This document shows, piece by piece, positions 39,447 to 52,737 of a stretch of DNA of 64,000 nt (positions are counted from its first letter, which is position 1; each line of letters starts with the position of its first letter). The position numbers were made by a program, and so were the translations under genes. The DNA comes from Nomia melanderi (Eukaryota > Arthropoda > Insecta > Hymenoptera > Halictidae): contig NC_135000.1 in assembly GCF_051020985.1 (NCBI RefSeq), positions 21,296,784 to 21,360,783 on the forward strand, given 5' to 3'. The notes under the pieces were generated by a model. The model had not been told where the DNA came from. It saw only the letters and a program-made list of their open reading frames with translations, and searched no databases.

Positions 39447-39560
39447 GGTATTTAGTAACTTTTGAGTATTTATAATTTTTAGATAATTACGATTCTTAGA
39501 TATTTATAATTCCTAGATATTTGTAATATTCGAATATTTATACTTTTGGGTATATTAATA
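39447..39560 (+). repeat. 17-base AT-rich minisatellite, about six copies
   Basis: Units start at 39447, 39464, 39481, 39498, 39515 (18 bases) and 39533, with a consensus near AGATATTTATAATTCTT. The array lies 42 bases right of the TTAA-bounded element. Confidence 0.8.
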
Positions 39561-42500
39561 TGTTATACGTATAATTGTGACAAGAGTTGAGATATTGAAA
39601 CAATTATTCGTTATAAAAAGTAGTAACAAAAGTGTTTTTTTCTATCGAATTTTTACTTTCTTCTTACTTTTTACTAAGATTCTAAAGTCTATGCAACGAA
39701 ATATTAATTTTATTACTTTCGGTGCTTTTTTTGCGATTCAATTGCGTTTTTTTCTTTTATTTTGTATAGGGTAGACTGTTTTGATTTCAACGTTACGTTA
39801 CATTGAAACGAGGAAATTCTGTCACCCGATTTTATTAAGCTACGTCAATAAAAGTGACTTGAATCGCTTCTACCGTCACGTATAACATCTGCAGTTTGCT
39901 GATCTGCTTTTAATGACTTCCGGAAACAGTTTTCAATTTGCGCTTGTATTGAACGCCGTTCAGTGCATCCCATTGCTGCTGTAACTCGGACGGTGAATCG
40001 ATTATTTCAAGCGAATGTTGTTGAATTGTATTTCATGTTTATATATTTACAGACCCGACGAACATTGGCGTCACTCTACTTGCAAAGGAGTACACGTTTA
40101 ATTAAACGCGAGCACAATATTCGTAAAATTATCAGGTCAAATATATTGACGCATTGAACGCTCATTGCGACACATAAACTAGATAAATTTCATTATCAAC
40201 TTGTTGAGTAATGAACACTGTAAAATGTAACGTCCACAATCTAATAATTACGTAATATACCACAAAGTATTTACATAAGCAAGTTTCATGCTTGCCACTC
40301 CTTTCTTCACCTGTCTGCAATTAAAAAGCAATGCTTGCACGAAACCGTACTCCGTTATTAAACCTCCTACTACTTTGCCGTTCACTAATTATTCACGGCG
40401 CGTTTCGGATGAATTTTAGTTAAATTGATTGAACAGCATCGGTTAACTAGAAATAATTCTGATATAATTTCAACGAATACGATACGTGGAAATGATGGAC
40501 TTCCACGTGTTATAGGTCTTCTAATAAAATATAATAACTAATCATTAATAACTCGAAAAATACTTGTAATCTATTTCAAAATATTAATAAAAACCAAGTA
40601 CTTTGTCAAAATGAGAAAAGTATTATATAAACATTACATCAAACCAGATTTTCCTTCATTATTCGTTTTAATTAAAATTTTTGGATGATCGCAGAACGTC
40701 CAACTACGCATAGTATTTAATACAACAATTACCATTCGTACACTTAATGGTGATCTCAACGACGCGTTCAATAAACGGGATGCGCCGACGGAATCGGTTC
40801 GGCTAAATTGGTGTTCAGATAAATGAACTTTTACCGTAGCGAAACGCACGGAATAATCCATGTCACGTAAATAAATTTCCCTTCGGTTATCAGCCTCGTG
40901 CTCGTCGCGAATTGGAACGCGCGACCCGATAGTCCGGCGAATCCTACGCGGCCAGCTTTCGGGGAAAAAGTCTCCTGTTCTCGGGTGTCGCGATACGATC
41001 GTAATTTGTGGAATAGAAGGGTGAAACGTGGACATTACGTATTCCCTGCACGGCGCATGGGCGTGTAAGGGACCCGCGGACTTCGCAGACGATGTAAATT
41101 GCGTGGAAATATTTCGCTAACGGCTACGGCCAGGTATCTCTTTATCACGGTATCGGTGGAATGCAAGTCGGGGGGCGTGCGCACGACGCAAAAACGAAAT
41201 TTATCATCGCCGTTACGTTACCATTTTAAGCAAGTTTGTAACCGAGTGCTTTATACTTATGCCTGCTTAAATTCCTGAATGCTTCTGTGCGCTATATCCA
41301 GTTACGTACAAAGGGAAGCTATGAAAATCATTAGCTTAAGTGTTTCTCGGAATACAGGAATCGGAGAAAAATCGGTTGAGTAAGGGCTGTACTTTAAAAA
41401 CGGGGTTATTATATGGTAATAGCAGTTGCTGGTAGACAGGATTGTTTTGAATATTTAATAGTTACCTTTAAACTTATTGTGTTACTCATAGAACTCACTA
41501 TTAAACTATGATGGATTAATACTTGATATAAAATATGAAACGTAAGAAACTTGTTAATTGTGTTATAAAATTTTGAAAGTCATGTTGCAAATGTTTGTTG
41601 ATTAAAATGTTTCGTGTGTTTTCTCCAAATGGAGTCCGGAACATATATTGACAACAGAATGTAGCATGCATGTTGAATATAACGAATTGGACCAGGAATT
41701 TGTGCGCAAGTATAATGTTCGGTGGCACGGAAATGGAAAAGGTTGTATTGAAACACCAGTGAAATGCGTAAAATACCTTCCGTGAAACTGAAAACAAAAG
41801 TATCTAGAGTTTTACGTAGTTAATGGTAATCCATTATGGAACAGTGAAACAAAGATACTTTTGTATTTTTATTTTCGGCTGTCCGTTCCTCGCTGTCGTG
41901 GGAAAAGTCTAACAATTGATTAATACTGGATAATTATAAAGACAAATAAAATGAAACTTATTCAAATAAAATTTCAATATAAGGCCTGCTCTATATATAA
42001 GTGTTGATTAATTTTCTCAATTTAATATTCGTAATTAAGACGATAAGAAATGCTTATTTATTGTACTTAATAATAAATATTCACTCTTTATCCATTTATT
42101 TGCACCAATTCAAGTTTAGAGAATTTATATTCGAAATTAAATAAAAATAATACCCAATATATTCTTTAACAACAATGAGAACCATTTAAGATTCAAATTC
42201 AATCGAAATCTACGTTAGAAAATTAAAATCAACAGTCCTGACATTTAACCGTGACTCAAGTTTCCGACTTCCGACCCACCTGACCACGATGTACATAACC
42301 TAAAACCGCCACGAGAAAATGCAAAAATGCTCGCTGGCGATGTATGCCATCTCGTTAAAAGGATTGAAAAAGGACTTTTCATTCCGTGAGAGCTTTACAC
42401 ATTTCCGCTTTGTTCTTATTAAAGTCCGTGTCACTTCAGCTTTTTTTCTGCTTCAAGTAATACAACATGGATTTCCTCCAAGAAAATGAAGTTTCCCAAA

Positions 42501-45500
42501 TCACTTCCCGTATCTAGACCGTGCAACATTGTGCCAACCACAACCCTCGAAATCCAATCGAACCGAAAATATTAACTCTCAATTGGGATATTAAAAAGTG
42601 TCTCCCAAAAGTTCGCCAATAAATGCACGAGCGAACACAAATAACAAACTAATTCCCTTGACCCAATTAATCGTTGACAATCCCTCTTTAATTGCATTCT
42701 ATTCACTCGCGTACGCCACGGACGCCGAAAAACCGAAATTTCTCAAATACGAGCGTACGCCGTTGCACCGGTTAAAACGAATCAGTGTAAATAGAATCTT
42801 TCAGCTGCTGGCTGTCGTGTTGACTCGCGCAACAGCGCTAATTGAGTATCCGGTGAAAACGGTGAAAAGTGGGTGGGAACTTATCACGGGCGGAGGCGGT
42901 CAGGGCCCGGGCATCGCGAAACGAACGGAATCAATTCCATTTTTGCGGATCGGTGGAAAAGTGAATCCCGAAGGGAGGAGGAGGGTTATCGATTTTTCAT
43001 CGTAAATGGCTGAAGGGGTCGGTTAAAAGCCCGACGATTCCTTGAACGGTCGTTGTCCGCGCGTTCTTTTCAAAACTGGCCGCCTAACCCTCAGCCGCAT
43101 TATGCTCTTACGCTCATGCATAAAACGTACGTAACAGTGCACAGGCACATCATAGTGTCTCGCTGCTAACGAACCCCTCGGCAACTTGTGCTCGTGACGA
43201 GGGTCACAAAAAGAAAGCGCTCGTTTGCAGCTCGTACGATCCTCCTGTCTGCACGCACCGGACCGTATTCTGCGAGGACTTTCTGTTTGTCCCGTGATTT
43301 TTCAACGTCCGTCTGGTTATCGTTTCCTTGAATGACGTCTATTGTCCTGACCGAGCAAATTCAACAAAGTAACGACCAACCTGAGGACGGGAATCATCGC
43401 TGACGCGGTTTGTTTAACCGTTTCGGTGAACGGTTTCCTTCGATGCGCGTTAAAAATGCGAAATATATAGTTTTATATATGTATATATTTGTTATAAATA
43501 AGTGTTACTTGTAAGATTGTAATGTTATAGGTGTGAATGTTTTGTATTACTTAGTACAAGTATGTTTTGCAAAAATTACACTGATAAGCTACGCGTTATT
43601 TGTGCTGTTGACATGACACGAGAGAATTGATTGCGCTTCTCCATATTCGAGTGGTTGATTACCTTCTCATTTCTTTGTCAACTATAATCGATACAGCTAC
43701 TTTGTCATTGATAATTCGTTGGAAGAAGAGATAAATTCTAAGTACATTCTATTCTAAGATTAGAAAAGAATAATATTTCATTTGAATTTATAAAAGATAT
43801 TTAGATTCTGTTGGAAACCTTCACCACGAGTCTGACACATTGTTAAAAGGCAAGCAGTTAATGTGACCCCAAGAGTACTACGATGAAACATAAATAGGCA
43901 GGGTCAAACAGGAGGTCTATGGGGAATGTGGGTATTTAATGTGGTAGAAACACGCATTTTCTGTTGACTGACTGCTTGATCAAAGTTACTGCAAATTGTT
44001 TTAATTAAATATTTGTTTAATTGATTAAGTAATTCTATTTCTTACAATACTCCTCTAGGGATATTAATTATTGATTATTTTAGAGCAAATCATTCTCTTT
44101 GAATTATTCACTTCATTTATGATGAATTTTCATTTATACAAGTATTTCATTCATATTTAATTAAATATTCAATTATTCCTTACTCGAATAATTCGTCTTC
44201 GTATATTCAAATGATCGATATTCGTGTATTTAAGTGATTCATCATTATTTAGATGAATAAGTCATAATTCTCTATTCCAATAACTCATTCAAGATAATGG
44301 ATCCTTCATCATCCTTATAAGCAATACTTATTCTTTTCAACTTTTCAAAACAAAAAATTTCTAAAGATAGCTCTAAAATGCATTTAAACATTAATCCCTT
44401 GCTTCATGATATCGTCTCAAAATGTCATTACTTTTCTATTATTAATCGATAACTTTCGAAGTAAACCTAGATACAAATACATTTCCAAATCCTTTCGTCC
44501 TGATAATAAATAATTATCAAAAATGTCGTTTCATCGAGTGCAGCTTGGAAAGAAATCACGGAATAACGGGTTAATGGATATCAAAATGAATTGTTTAATG
44601 TTATCCGTACGATGCCGTTTAAATGGGCACAGAGTAAATTAACCGAATCGTGTCAGCGTCGGTGTGCCAAGTAACCGGCGCGGAAATCTAACACGGCGAG
44701 AGGGAAACGCGGTGAATTGCGCGTGGAAACGTAACTCCTGCAACTCGCGATTTCCACATAGCGGTGCAGAGGTGTGAAGCAGCCCGTTTCGAACGTACCG
44801 GCCCGAAATGCCGAGCATAGTTGTCGCGATCAGATTTACAGCGTATTTTCCGCGATTATAGTAGACGCGGTATGCCGGCTCTTGAACAGCTGCGATCCGC
44901 GCCGATTTATTCGCGACCCCTTTTTTCCTTCGTGGCCAGGCTGGATTCACTACGCGCCACGAACTCGCATGAGCAATTTGGATGACGCTTGAACCGCCCG
45001 CATTTGTCATTCCGTATCTCTGTCGCGCTTGGCCACGATTTTTATGCTGTGTTCGATGCTGACTTGAAGTTGCCATCTTCAGTGTCGTTTCGATTATCTT
45101 CGTTCAATTAATAATTCATAATTTGTACAAATACGTAATTATATCGATATATACTTTCTTATTCTTAACTTAATTAACTCCCGCTTTAGTGTAACGCGTC
45201 TATTCAATAATGGTCGGGCAATGAATAGATATATGTACTTATAGTATTTTATATATTCTATATTAATATACTGTACTGTACGTATTTTTTAAGATACGTT
45301 GTTACATTATATCGCCCGTTGTCAATGTTTATTCTATTTTATTAGACAAATCGTGAGAGTATGCTTTGAACTGATATGAACAGCAATAAATCTTTTAAAA
45401 TAGGAACAATTAATTAATTGGTTAGATTATACTTATAGAAAGTTTGCCTTCTGTATTCGAGAATATTAAGTTTAATGAAAATGTTGAGGTCCTTAAGGAA

Positions 45501-45589
45501 ATTCCAATTGTCTGAGTATAGTTCGTCGATAGCTTTCGTGGCGTGTTGCATTTGTGAGGTAGGGGTAATTCCATAATCGATAGACGAGC

Positions 45590-45900
45590 AAATATTCGTA
45601 CGTTATTGATCACCGATGCAATACATTTAATTGGAGAGCCGATAATTAGATGGCAAGTTAATGTAATGATACTCCAGGTCGAGAGAGTTGTAATTTTGGG
45701 ACACGTACAATATTCCAATTATTTCACGGACAAAAGACACGCCGGTGTATTCGCGGCAAATACTATACAGTCTAAATTTGAAAACGCACAATTAACGAAA
45801 CTTCGCCATTGGAATTAACGTTGCTACGAAGGCATTAATTGGATACGGAATTGATATAGCTCCGCCTCAATTATTGCAATAAACTTTGGGTTACATTTAT
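45590..45900. promoter_or_regulatory. Second cluster of homeodomain-type motifs (candidate enhancer)
   Basis: About a dozen TAAT or ATTA cores occur in 310 bases, including TTTAATTGG, GATAATTAG, GGCATTAATTGG and CAATTATTGCAATAAA. They are mixed with CpG-containing segments rather than in plain AT-rich DNA. The stretch resembles conserved non-coding DNA. This is an inference from motif density only. Confidence 0.35.
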
Positions 45901-48189
45901 TAAATTACTGTGGAACAAATACCGGCGGCAGCGTTCGTTTTATTAAACATTTGCCACTGTATACGTAACATTGCTCTTAGTCAATTAACCCACTGAAACA
46001 CAATAACAATATTTATGTTTATTTTTAGATCGCAATAATTATTTTCATATTTTACTTTCATAATATGCGTTATATAATGCACATTTCTTCCATTAATTAA
46101 ACAAGGAACTGAAAGAGGATTGCGCAATTTGCTTGGCTCTAGGAAATTTATTCTTAATGATTATGCGCTTCTACTTTAAACAGCATTAAAGGAATGCAGT
46201 TAATTAATACTCTCTCAAAGGTTGTCAAAGCCTATTGAAACATAATATTTCAATCAAGCAAAGAGCCAAGTTAATAAATTATCGACGAGATAGAGCGAAT
46301 AGTTGTGTATCGTCGTAATTTGCGATATCAGTTTGGAAAGGATTACGATTGTTCAAGGGTATTTGAATTTCGACGATAATGAGCAAATGCCATTATTCCA
46401 CTGCGAATTGCTCTAACGGATCAATTAACAATGATATTAATACACCGGAATTTATCATAAAAAATAGAGTTCGATATTCATTAAAAATTCCACATTTACT
46501 ATAATGCTCAAATATTAATACCGAACATTAATATAGAATTTAATTTAATTTCAACACCGGAAAAAATGCATAATATTTGTATCCACTGAATTCACTTAAA
46601 AATCTTTATCACGAGTCAAATTCAATATCATCATGAGATTAACTCATATCCGATCACTAAATAACAACATCGACGTATCTCATAGAAGTTCGTTTGAAAC
46701 AACCTTCTTAGGACGAAATTTGTACCAGCAAATGCTATAATCCAATGATAGTTTACGAAATTTGTTTGTTAAAATATTTTGTACCATAAATGAAACCGTA
46801 GTCGAACCTACAGAGTACAAAGGATTATTAATATGTTGATTATGAGTCCGCGTGTAGCCAAGCGTTATCGTCCGCAAGCAAGGTATCCTACTGCAAGGAT
46901 TAATCAACCCTGCCACAAATTATCATCGGCGAATCGCAGTTTACGTTTCGCGGCTGCGTGTTGCGCTCGTTTGGAACACTCAAGCGAAAGCGGAAAATGA
47001 ACTTTGCACTGGGCCCGGCGTAAAACGTTGAAAAGCATAACCCCGACGCGGGCGAAAAGGGTAACAGCAGCGGGTAAGGGGTCGACGGAGGCCGAAGGCG
47101 TAGTACGGCGAAAGTTGCTCGCCGGGAAATATACACCGGCGCTTTTAGGGAAGTTCGGATTATCGGAAAAGCGGCTTCGAAATGCAAGTTGCTGCCAAGG
47201 CAAGGTATCCTCGTGAAAACTCAGCCGCGAAGTTGCTCCTCCGAGTCGATTCGGCCATTGGAGAGCGAGCGGCCGTGATAGTCGTTTTCCACGTAAAAGC
47301 CTGCCCCTGCTGAACAGGCTCTACCCGCGGCCAAACACACCGTGCCCTTGGTTACACATCGGCAACTTCCGGATTCCTCGAGTAGCCGGTGGATAGCGCA
47401 GCGGTTCGGTTTTCCTTTTTATTTTCCATCGATAGAGCCGATGAAACACCAGCCCCGTTGCGGGAGAAACTCGCTTGTTGGTCATGGCTCGCCGGAATAC
47501 GCAGGGCGAATGTTAACGATGACTGTACCTCTTCGAAAGCTAGCTTTGTATATACAAAATGCAGCGCTAAATAGAAATGCCTAGGTACTTTCAACTAGAA
47601 AATTCTATTTTACGGAGTATGTGTGACAATAGAAAGGGTTTTCTCTCGGATCGTTGTAGCTTTTAAGGTATTAATGGAAGCAGTTTGCATTTCGTTGCGT
47701 AAATGTGTGTTGTGGCTGTGAAAATATTATTATATGTGCCAAACGGTGAACTACGTTTTTTCTCAACTTTATTATAATTTAATTTATATTTAATTTATAT
47801 TTGATACATCGTTCCACGAAAAAGCGACGTTAGGTATCGGATAACAAGGAAAAGACGAAGAATTGTGAGGCAATCGATGGTTTTAATGTCAAAAAAAGAG
47901 TATTGAATTGAAAAATAAAGTAAAGAGGAAATAAATGGTTAGAGAATACAATAGCTTCTTGGAAGATTCAGAAATTTGTCAACTATCTACGGAAAGACTT
48001 CGAATTATTTAATTTTTATCCGTCCCCGACGGTATTCCTCGGTGTAGTCCATTACGTCATTAAAATTCATGTCGCGCTGGAATCGCGTATGCAAACGAGT
48101 AGACCGAGTCCGGTATTAGTAGGACCAAGTAAAGTATTCCTGTAAAATCCCGCGGCATTGTGCTGGTAACGATCACGGCCAATGAATAA

Positions 48190-48204
48190 CTACCCGTGTT
48201 TCAG
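48190..48204 (+). other. 3' splice acceptor of the downstream receptor exon
   Basis: The sequence is ctacccgtgtttcag followed by GCG TAC GTT. The AG at 48203-48204 restores the conserved AYVDLV reading in phase 0. Confidence 0.93.
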
Positions 48205-48362
48205 GCGTACGTTGATTTAGTGAAAGCCTGGGGCTGGAAGAGCTTTACCATCATCTACGAGAACAACGAAGGACTGGTGCGGCTGCAGGAACTCCTGAAG
48301 GCACACGGGCCCAGTGAATTCCCTATCACGGTCCGGCAACTCAGCGAGGGCTCCGAATACCG
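48205..48362 (+). CDS. Kainate-type glutamate receptor, next internal exon of the amino-terminal domain
   Basis: This 158-base internal exon starts in phase 0 with AYVDLVKAWGWKSFTIIYE and ends after SEGSEY plus the first two bases of an arginine codon (CG|). The order matches the family exactly. After the NLYP segment of the preceding exon, kainate subunits have a helix of the form A-x-x-D-L-V ending in a W-x-S pair, a strand (TIIYE), then a conserved GLVRLQELL helix and the I-x-V-R-Q-L strand. That continuity shows no coding exon is missing between this and the exon at 22685. The acceptor is CCGTGTTTCAG ending at 48204 and the donor is GTGAGT at 48363, close to consensus. GC is 56% (89 of 158). 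The next exon should begin with one base completing the arginine codon and continue into the second half of the domain, which usually has an I-V-L-D-C-type strand. I looked for it to the right and did not find it. Nothing is broken in this exon. Confidence 0.96.
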
Positions 48363-48368
48363 GTGAGT
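48361..48368 (+). other. 5' splice donor after SEGSEY-R
   Basis: The sequence reads CG|GTGAGT, a near-consensus donor. Unspliced, the frame would read CGG and then an immediate TGA, so splicing at 48363 is required. Confidence 0.92.
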
Positions 48369-49650
48369 TTTCACCGCCTCGAAGCAAAAACGTTCAATAG
48401 TTTTAATTGCCGTCGCCCATTCAAAGTCTGATTTAATGAATTGTCACGCGTGACAAGAATGTTCACTTTAGGTGATTCGCTTCTTCAATTCTTCCATCCG
48501 GAATTCATTTTTAAATGTTTTCTTTTGCTGCACGTACCAACGAGAAGTTCGAGATTTACGTATATTGGTAGAAACACAATGTTTCTAACGTTTAAAAAGT
48601 ACTCGAAATAGTTTTCTTTATTAATAAAGGCCCACAATGAAGCTTCTCAACTAAAATTACAGTTTTAAAATTAACAGAATATTACATAGGTACCTTAATT
48701 ACTATAACGTATCAAAAGCTGAAAATTCTTGTGCTCGTGGAATTAATACTTTTCTAAAAATCGCGACAATACGAACGAAAATTAAGGTACACTTTGAATT
48801 GAATGTTTTAACTCCATAATTCCGTATCTCTGACGATCGTTGCGAGGATATAGATAACGCCAGTATCCGGGACGTTCCCTCGAATTTTCCAACGACATTT
48901 TCGAGATATTTTGCACGGGCAACATCTCCGGAGCTTCTTATTACACAAGACGTTTCAGTTTCAACTGGCGGCGGCCAAATCCCGTAAAGCGCAGACGGAG
49001 CTCTCCGGTAGACGGAATTCACGATTAAGCGACTGCCTTGTAATTAACGCGGAATTGCGAGTCGAGGTTTTTGTCCGGCTAGACGGCGGACCGTAAACCT
49101 TGGAAGTTTCAGTCTCCTTTAATTGCACGGATGATAAGGGAATCGGGTGTTTCTTTTCCCGCGGGCTAATCCTCTTAAGTTACGGTCGCCCGCCGCTCGA
49201 ACGGGAAACACATTTTTCGCGGTCCGTAATAAGATTTAAATTTCCCGCTAATACCACGCACGCCGGCGATTACGTAATCGTGGCTTGCCCCACGAGCGAA
49301 CAGAATTAACTGCTTAACGACCGTAATCGCATAGTTAAAACTTCGCCACTTCCTGTGAACTTAGATTTAAAAAAGGTAACATTCCCTCTTACTTCCTTTA
49401 TTCGATCAGATAATACATTCCAAAGAACTGTTCTAAATAATATATTCCCCAGTGCCACAGTATGGTACAAAGAATGTTACAGTGCTTTAAGGATAGATAA
49501 TATTCTCCAGGAAAGCGAGAAACATTCTATAACAGGTTATTAAGACTAGTCAATTTGACTCATATTGAATTTTACGAGCATTATTCGATAGATATTTTCC
49601 TCTATTTTAATCGAAGCAATTACCAATTACCAATAACTAAATTCCTCTAA

Positions 49651-49726
49651 TTTCTAATTCCCAAAATCTAAATCGATGAACACCAGTTTTTCTAGGATCA
49701 ATAGAATAAACTACAATAAATGTTCA
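49651..49726 (+). repeat. Dispersed relative of the 56240 tandem unit
   Basis: TTCTAGGATCAATAGAATA at 49690-49708 and the flanking bases match the unit at 56286-56304, with one mismatch in 19. The preceding TTCTAAT...GATGAACA block also aligns loosely. This shows the unit is part of a dispersed family and not only a local duplication. Confidence 0.5.
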
Positions 49727-52726
49727 TAAACCTATGTTAACTACTAAAATTGAGAAAGAGTCGTTTCGATCGTTACAATGGTCTAGAGCACCGTGTGTTG
49801 TGACAGAAGCAAAAAACGACTAAGGTTGCTTTAAATTTAATTGCGCGCCAATGGAGATTCATTCCTCCGTCTAGTCAAAGGTAAAGACGTTTGTTTGTTT
49901 CTGCACAGCGCCGGCGACGCGTCATCGTTCCCAGGGTTTTTCACGCTCCGCGGCGAATCCATTATTGCCGATTACTTTGGCCACTTTAAATCCTGCTGGG
50001 CGTGATAAATGAGATCGATTTGAACGCCTGCGTTTGCCCCGGTCCCCGTGAATTTAATCGAATTACCATTCGATTTCGATTGTGCTCTATTTGCCCCGTT
50101 GATGCGCGCGTCCACTGCAAAACCCAACCTCGCCGTTTGATCGAGACGCGATCCCGTCCTGTCGGTGATTTTCAGGTTTATCCGAACGTCTTTGTGATTT
50201 TCGAGTTAATTAGAAGCGAGCCATTGGCTCCGCGAGCACTGTCATACGCAATACACAGGGCAAGCCCGATAAATCACGCCGTAATTGCCGCGAATTGTTC
50301 CGGTGTTATACGCTGGACCAATGGAATTTTGTGTTGCGCCGTGCAGTACAGTTCAAATGGGACTTTAAAATGATCGCGAAACTTTTTATTGGTGTTTTTA
50401 TTGTTCTCTCAATTTTCGAAATTGGATTCAGTATTTCGTTGGTAACATTATTTTGTTACACTTCTACGAAAACAGGCCTAAAGAAAGACAGCCTAAGAAT
50501 TATTATACTTCGTCTCATTCTTATAATATCAAACATTTTGTTTTAACATAAACATTTTTCATTAGAAAATCTTTTACGCATATCATCCGTTATGAACATT
50601 CCGTAATTTATAAGTATGTAACGATCTACATATTTCGAATTGAGATTCCAATAATCCAGAATATACTTATAATGTTGTACTTGTACCTCTTCCACGGACG
50701 CGCACACGAGTATAAAATTCGATGTAATGGTAGCAGAAATTGTTCGTGATTCTCTCGGAAACTAAATGCCAGCAGGATTTTCTTCAAAGGGAAAAGTTGT
50801 TTGAAGTGTACAATTCCTGCAATATTTAACGGTTTCATTAAAACCGGTGGGCATCTGACAAAGTATTACCGTAATAAGTATTCCGTCACGCGTACTTTTA
50901 TATTTCAATTGTGTTCGGCGTAATTGCAATACGCAGAAGCTTTTAACAGATCTTAAAGCGGTTACGCGAACGCCTACCAACATTCCGAAGCGACGTGAAT
51001 TTCTGTCATTTGCGAACCACCGGGAGCGACACGTTCTTGCAAATTTTATTCCACCTATTATTCACGCGGCTAAGTTTCAAGAAGTACTATTAACTTAACC
51101 AGATCCGCGTAAAAGCGCTATTAACTTTAAAACTCGGCCCCCTCGTAAGCGGCGACGCGGCAGGAACGTCTAGGCGTCGCGTCGCATCGCGTCGAGTCAA
51201 GTCGTTCAGTTCGTCCAGAATTTTCGTCGAACGGTACCAACCGCGGAAAAGTTGACCGATAAAACTGGCTGCATCCGGGCGATCCATCAAGATCACTCGC
51301 AAAATGCAGTCAATCTATCAGATGTCAGGGAACATAACTGCCTCCGAAAATACGGATTCTAACAAGCGCGATCGTACAACGTTTTGCTCTTCGCTCCTCA
51401 TAACTCTTAACAGAATCATGTCTACGCTTTTCTCGCATCAGGCTCGAGAATTCAATCGATCAGCTCCACGCGGAACTGTGCGTCGGTGCTGCCGTTTCGT
51501 TCCAGAGCGAAGTATAAAACGTTCACTGTCAAACACGTTAACACGCTTATCGCGGAGTGAACGGATCCCAAAGAATAAGATAAGTGTATTAGAAAATTTC
51601 ACGGTCGCGAAGTTCGATTACAATGGAATGTGATATGCGGCTGCGAAATGTATAAATGTTGAAACACGGAGTAACTGTTGCTATATTGCGCGCATTCACG
51701 CGTACGTAGGATGAACGTTCCTCGAGTGCAGCTAATGTGTACAGGGGAGTCTGAGAGTTTTTGAGAGCTCGTGGGTTTAGGGTCAAAGTTTCAGAGTCAG
51801 CGATTAAAGAGTGATTAGCTGGTGAGTTTAGAGGGGAGAAACTGGAGTTAAAGCGGAGAATTAACAGGTTTAGACCATTTAGTCGGAGTTTTGGTAATGG
51901 ATTATGTGAGAAAATAGTTATTAGAACTCCGGGTAACTTGTTAATTTCAGCTTGATCTTTAAAACGGGAATATACGGAAATTTCTATACATTATCCGATA
52001 CAATAGAAACTTTGGAAGTCTTGCGATTAATTAATTATTCACTTTATCTTTACTAACGCTCGATACATTTTTCGAACAGTTCAAAATCCTTTGTATTTCC
52101 ATTTTCAACTCACCGTTACGGCATTTTATACTTGTATCTAAATCATGAAACTCTATACAATACAAAAATTTTACAAATATTTAGATGTATAACGATCAAT
52201 CAAATTCGATACACTTTTATTCTTAACCATTAAAAAATAATTGGAGCGTGTACATGGTATAATAGAACGTTACTGAACGAAGTTCTGACTAAAAATACGC
52301 ACTGCGGAAATAGTTTACAACGTCAAGGTACCGGAAATTGCAATTCATTTCCGGACAACCCAGCAAAACCCGACTGGAGTTTCTCGATGGCTGGACATTC
52401 GAAGCTACAATTACGGAAGCGGCTCGGTGATGCCTCGAAAATTCACCGTCGCCGATGATCGATGTTGTTGCGTCAGCCAGCATAATGCAACATCGGGACT
52501 AGTCACGATCGATGCCGCCCCGCAGTCGGAGAACACACCATCACGAATTAAACGGGACTCTCTCGTCAGCAGCCAAAGCCACAATGATCTTCTTACGCGT
52601 GCACAGTGTGAGTGACGTATCGATCGCGGCTGGAAAGTATGTCAACTGCGTTTCACGCGGTCGAATAGAACGGAATCTTCGACGTTGCACCGCGGCGTGT
52701 CACGCCGTAGGTCCAGACCCCAATTT

Positions 52727-52737
52727 TTAACCCCTTG
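52727..52737 (+). mobile_element. TTAACCCCTTG motif, possible transposon end
   Basis: It sits at the exact boundary between a GC-rich block and AT-rich DNA. It resembles the other TTAACCC ends but has no partner seen. Confidence 0.25.

Larger units (their letters stand above)
22870..48204 (+). other. Giant intron of 25,335 bases in the receptor gene
   Basis: The intron is bounded by GTACGT at its 5' end and a TTTCAG acceptor at its 3' end. It is in phase 0, and the protein reads through without a gap. Islands of higher GC lie near 25440-26100, 26480-26960, 27540-27850, 28320-28860, 30440-31340, 32000-32800, 33200-34470, 35160-35560, 35960-37000, 37600-38030, 38640-39180, 40730-41200, 42580-43440, 44560-45070 and 46880-47600. 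AT-rich blocks include 23040-23220, 23500-23870, 24130-24500, 26160-26340, 28970-29290, 37150-37550, 38040-38640, 41390-42240, 43450-44560 and 46010-46680. Contents with their own entries are the 100-base tandem array, the 93-base duplication, the TTAA-bounded element, the 17-base repeat, the CT tract and the candidate promoter. I see no nested protein gene that I can defend; the longest open frame (34044-34535) has no family features. Confidence 0.9.

Noticed and set aside
40634..41035. 133-codon open frame on the minus strand
   Set aside because: No family features. It spans the border of a GC-rich island and has no splice sites that would link it to another exon.
42598..43005. 135-codon open frame on the + strand
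   Set aside because: It starts at GTG rather than ATG. There is no recognisable domain, and composition drifts from AT-rich to GC-rich with the local DNA as expected for a chance frame.
44639..45076. 145-codon open frame on the minus strand
   Set aside because: Arginine-rich with no motif. It overlaps a + strand frame, coincides with a GC-rich island, and has no promoter or splice context.
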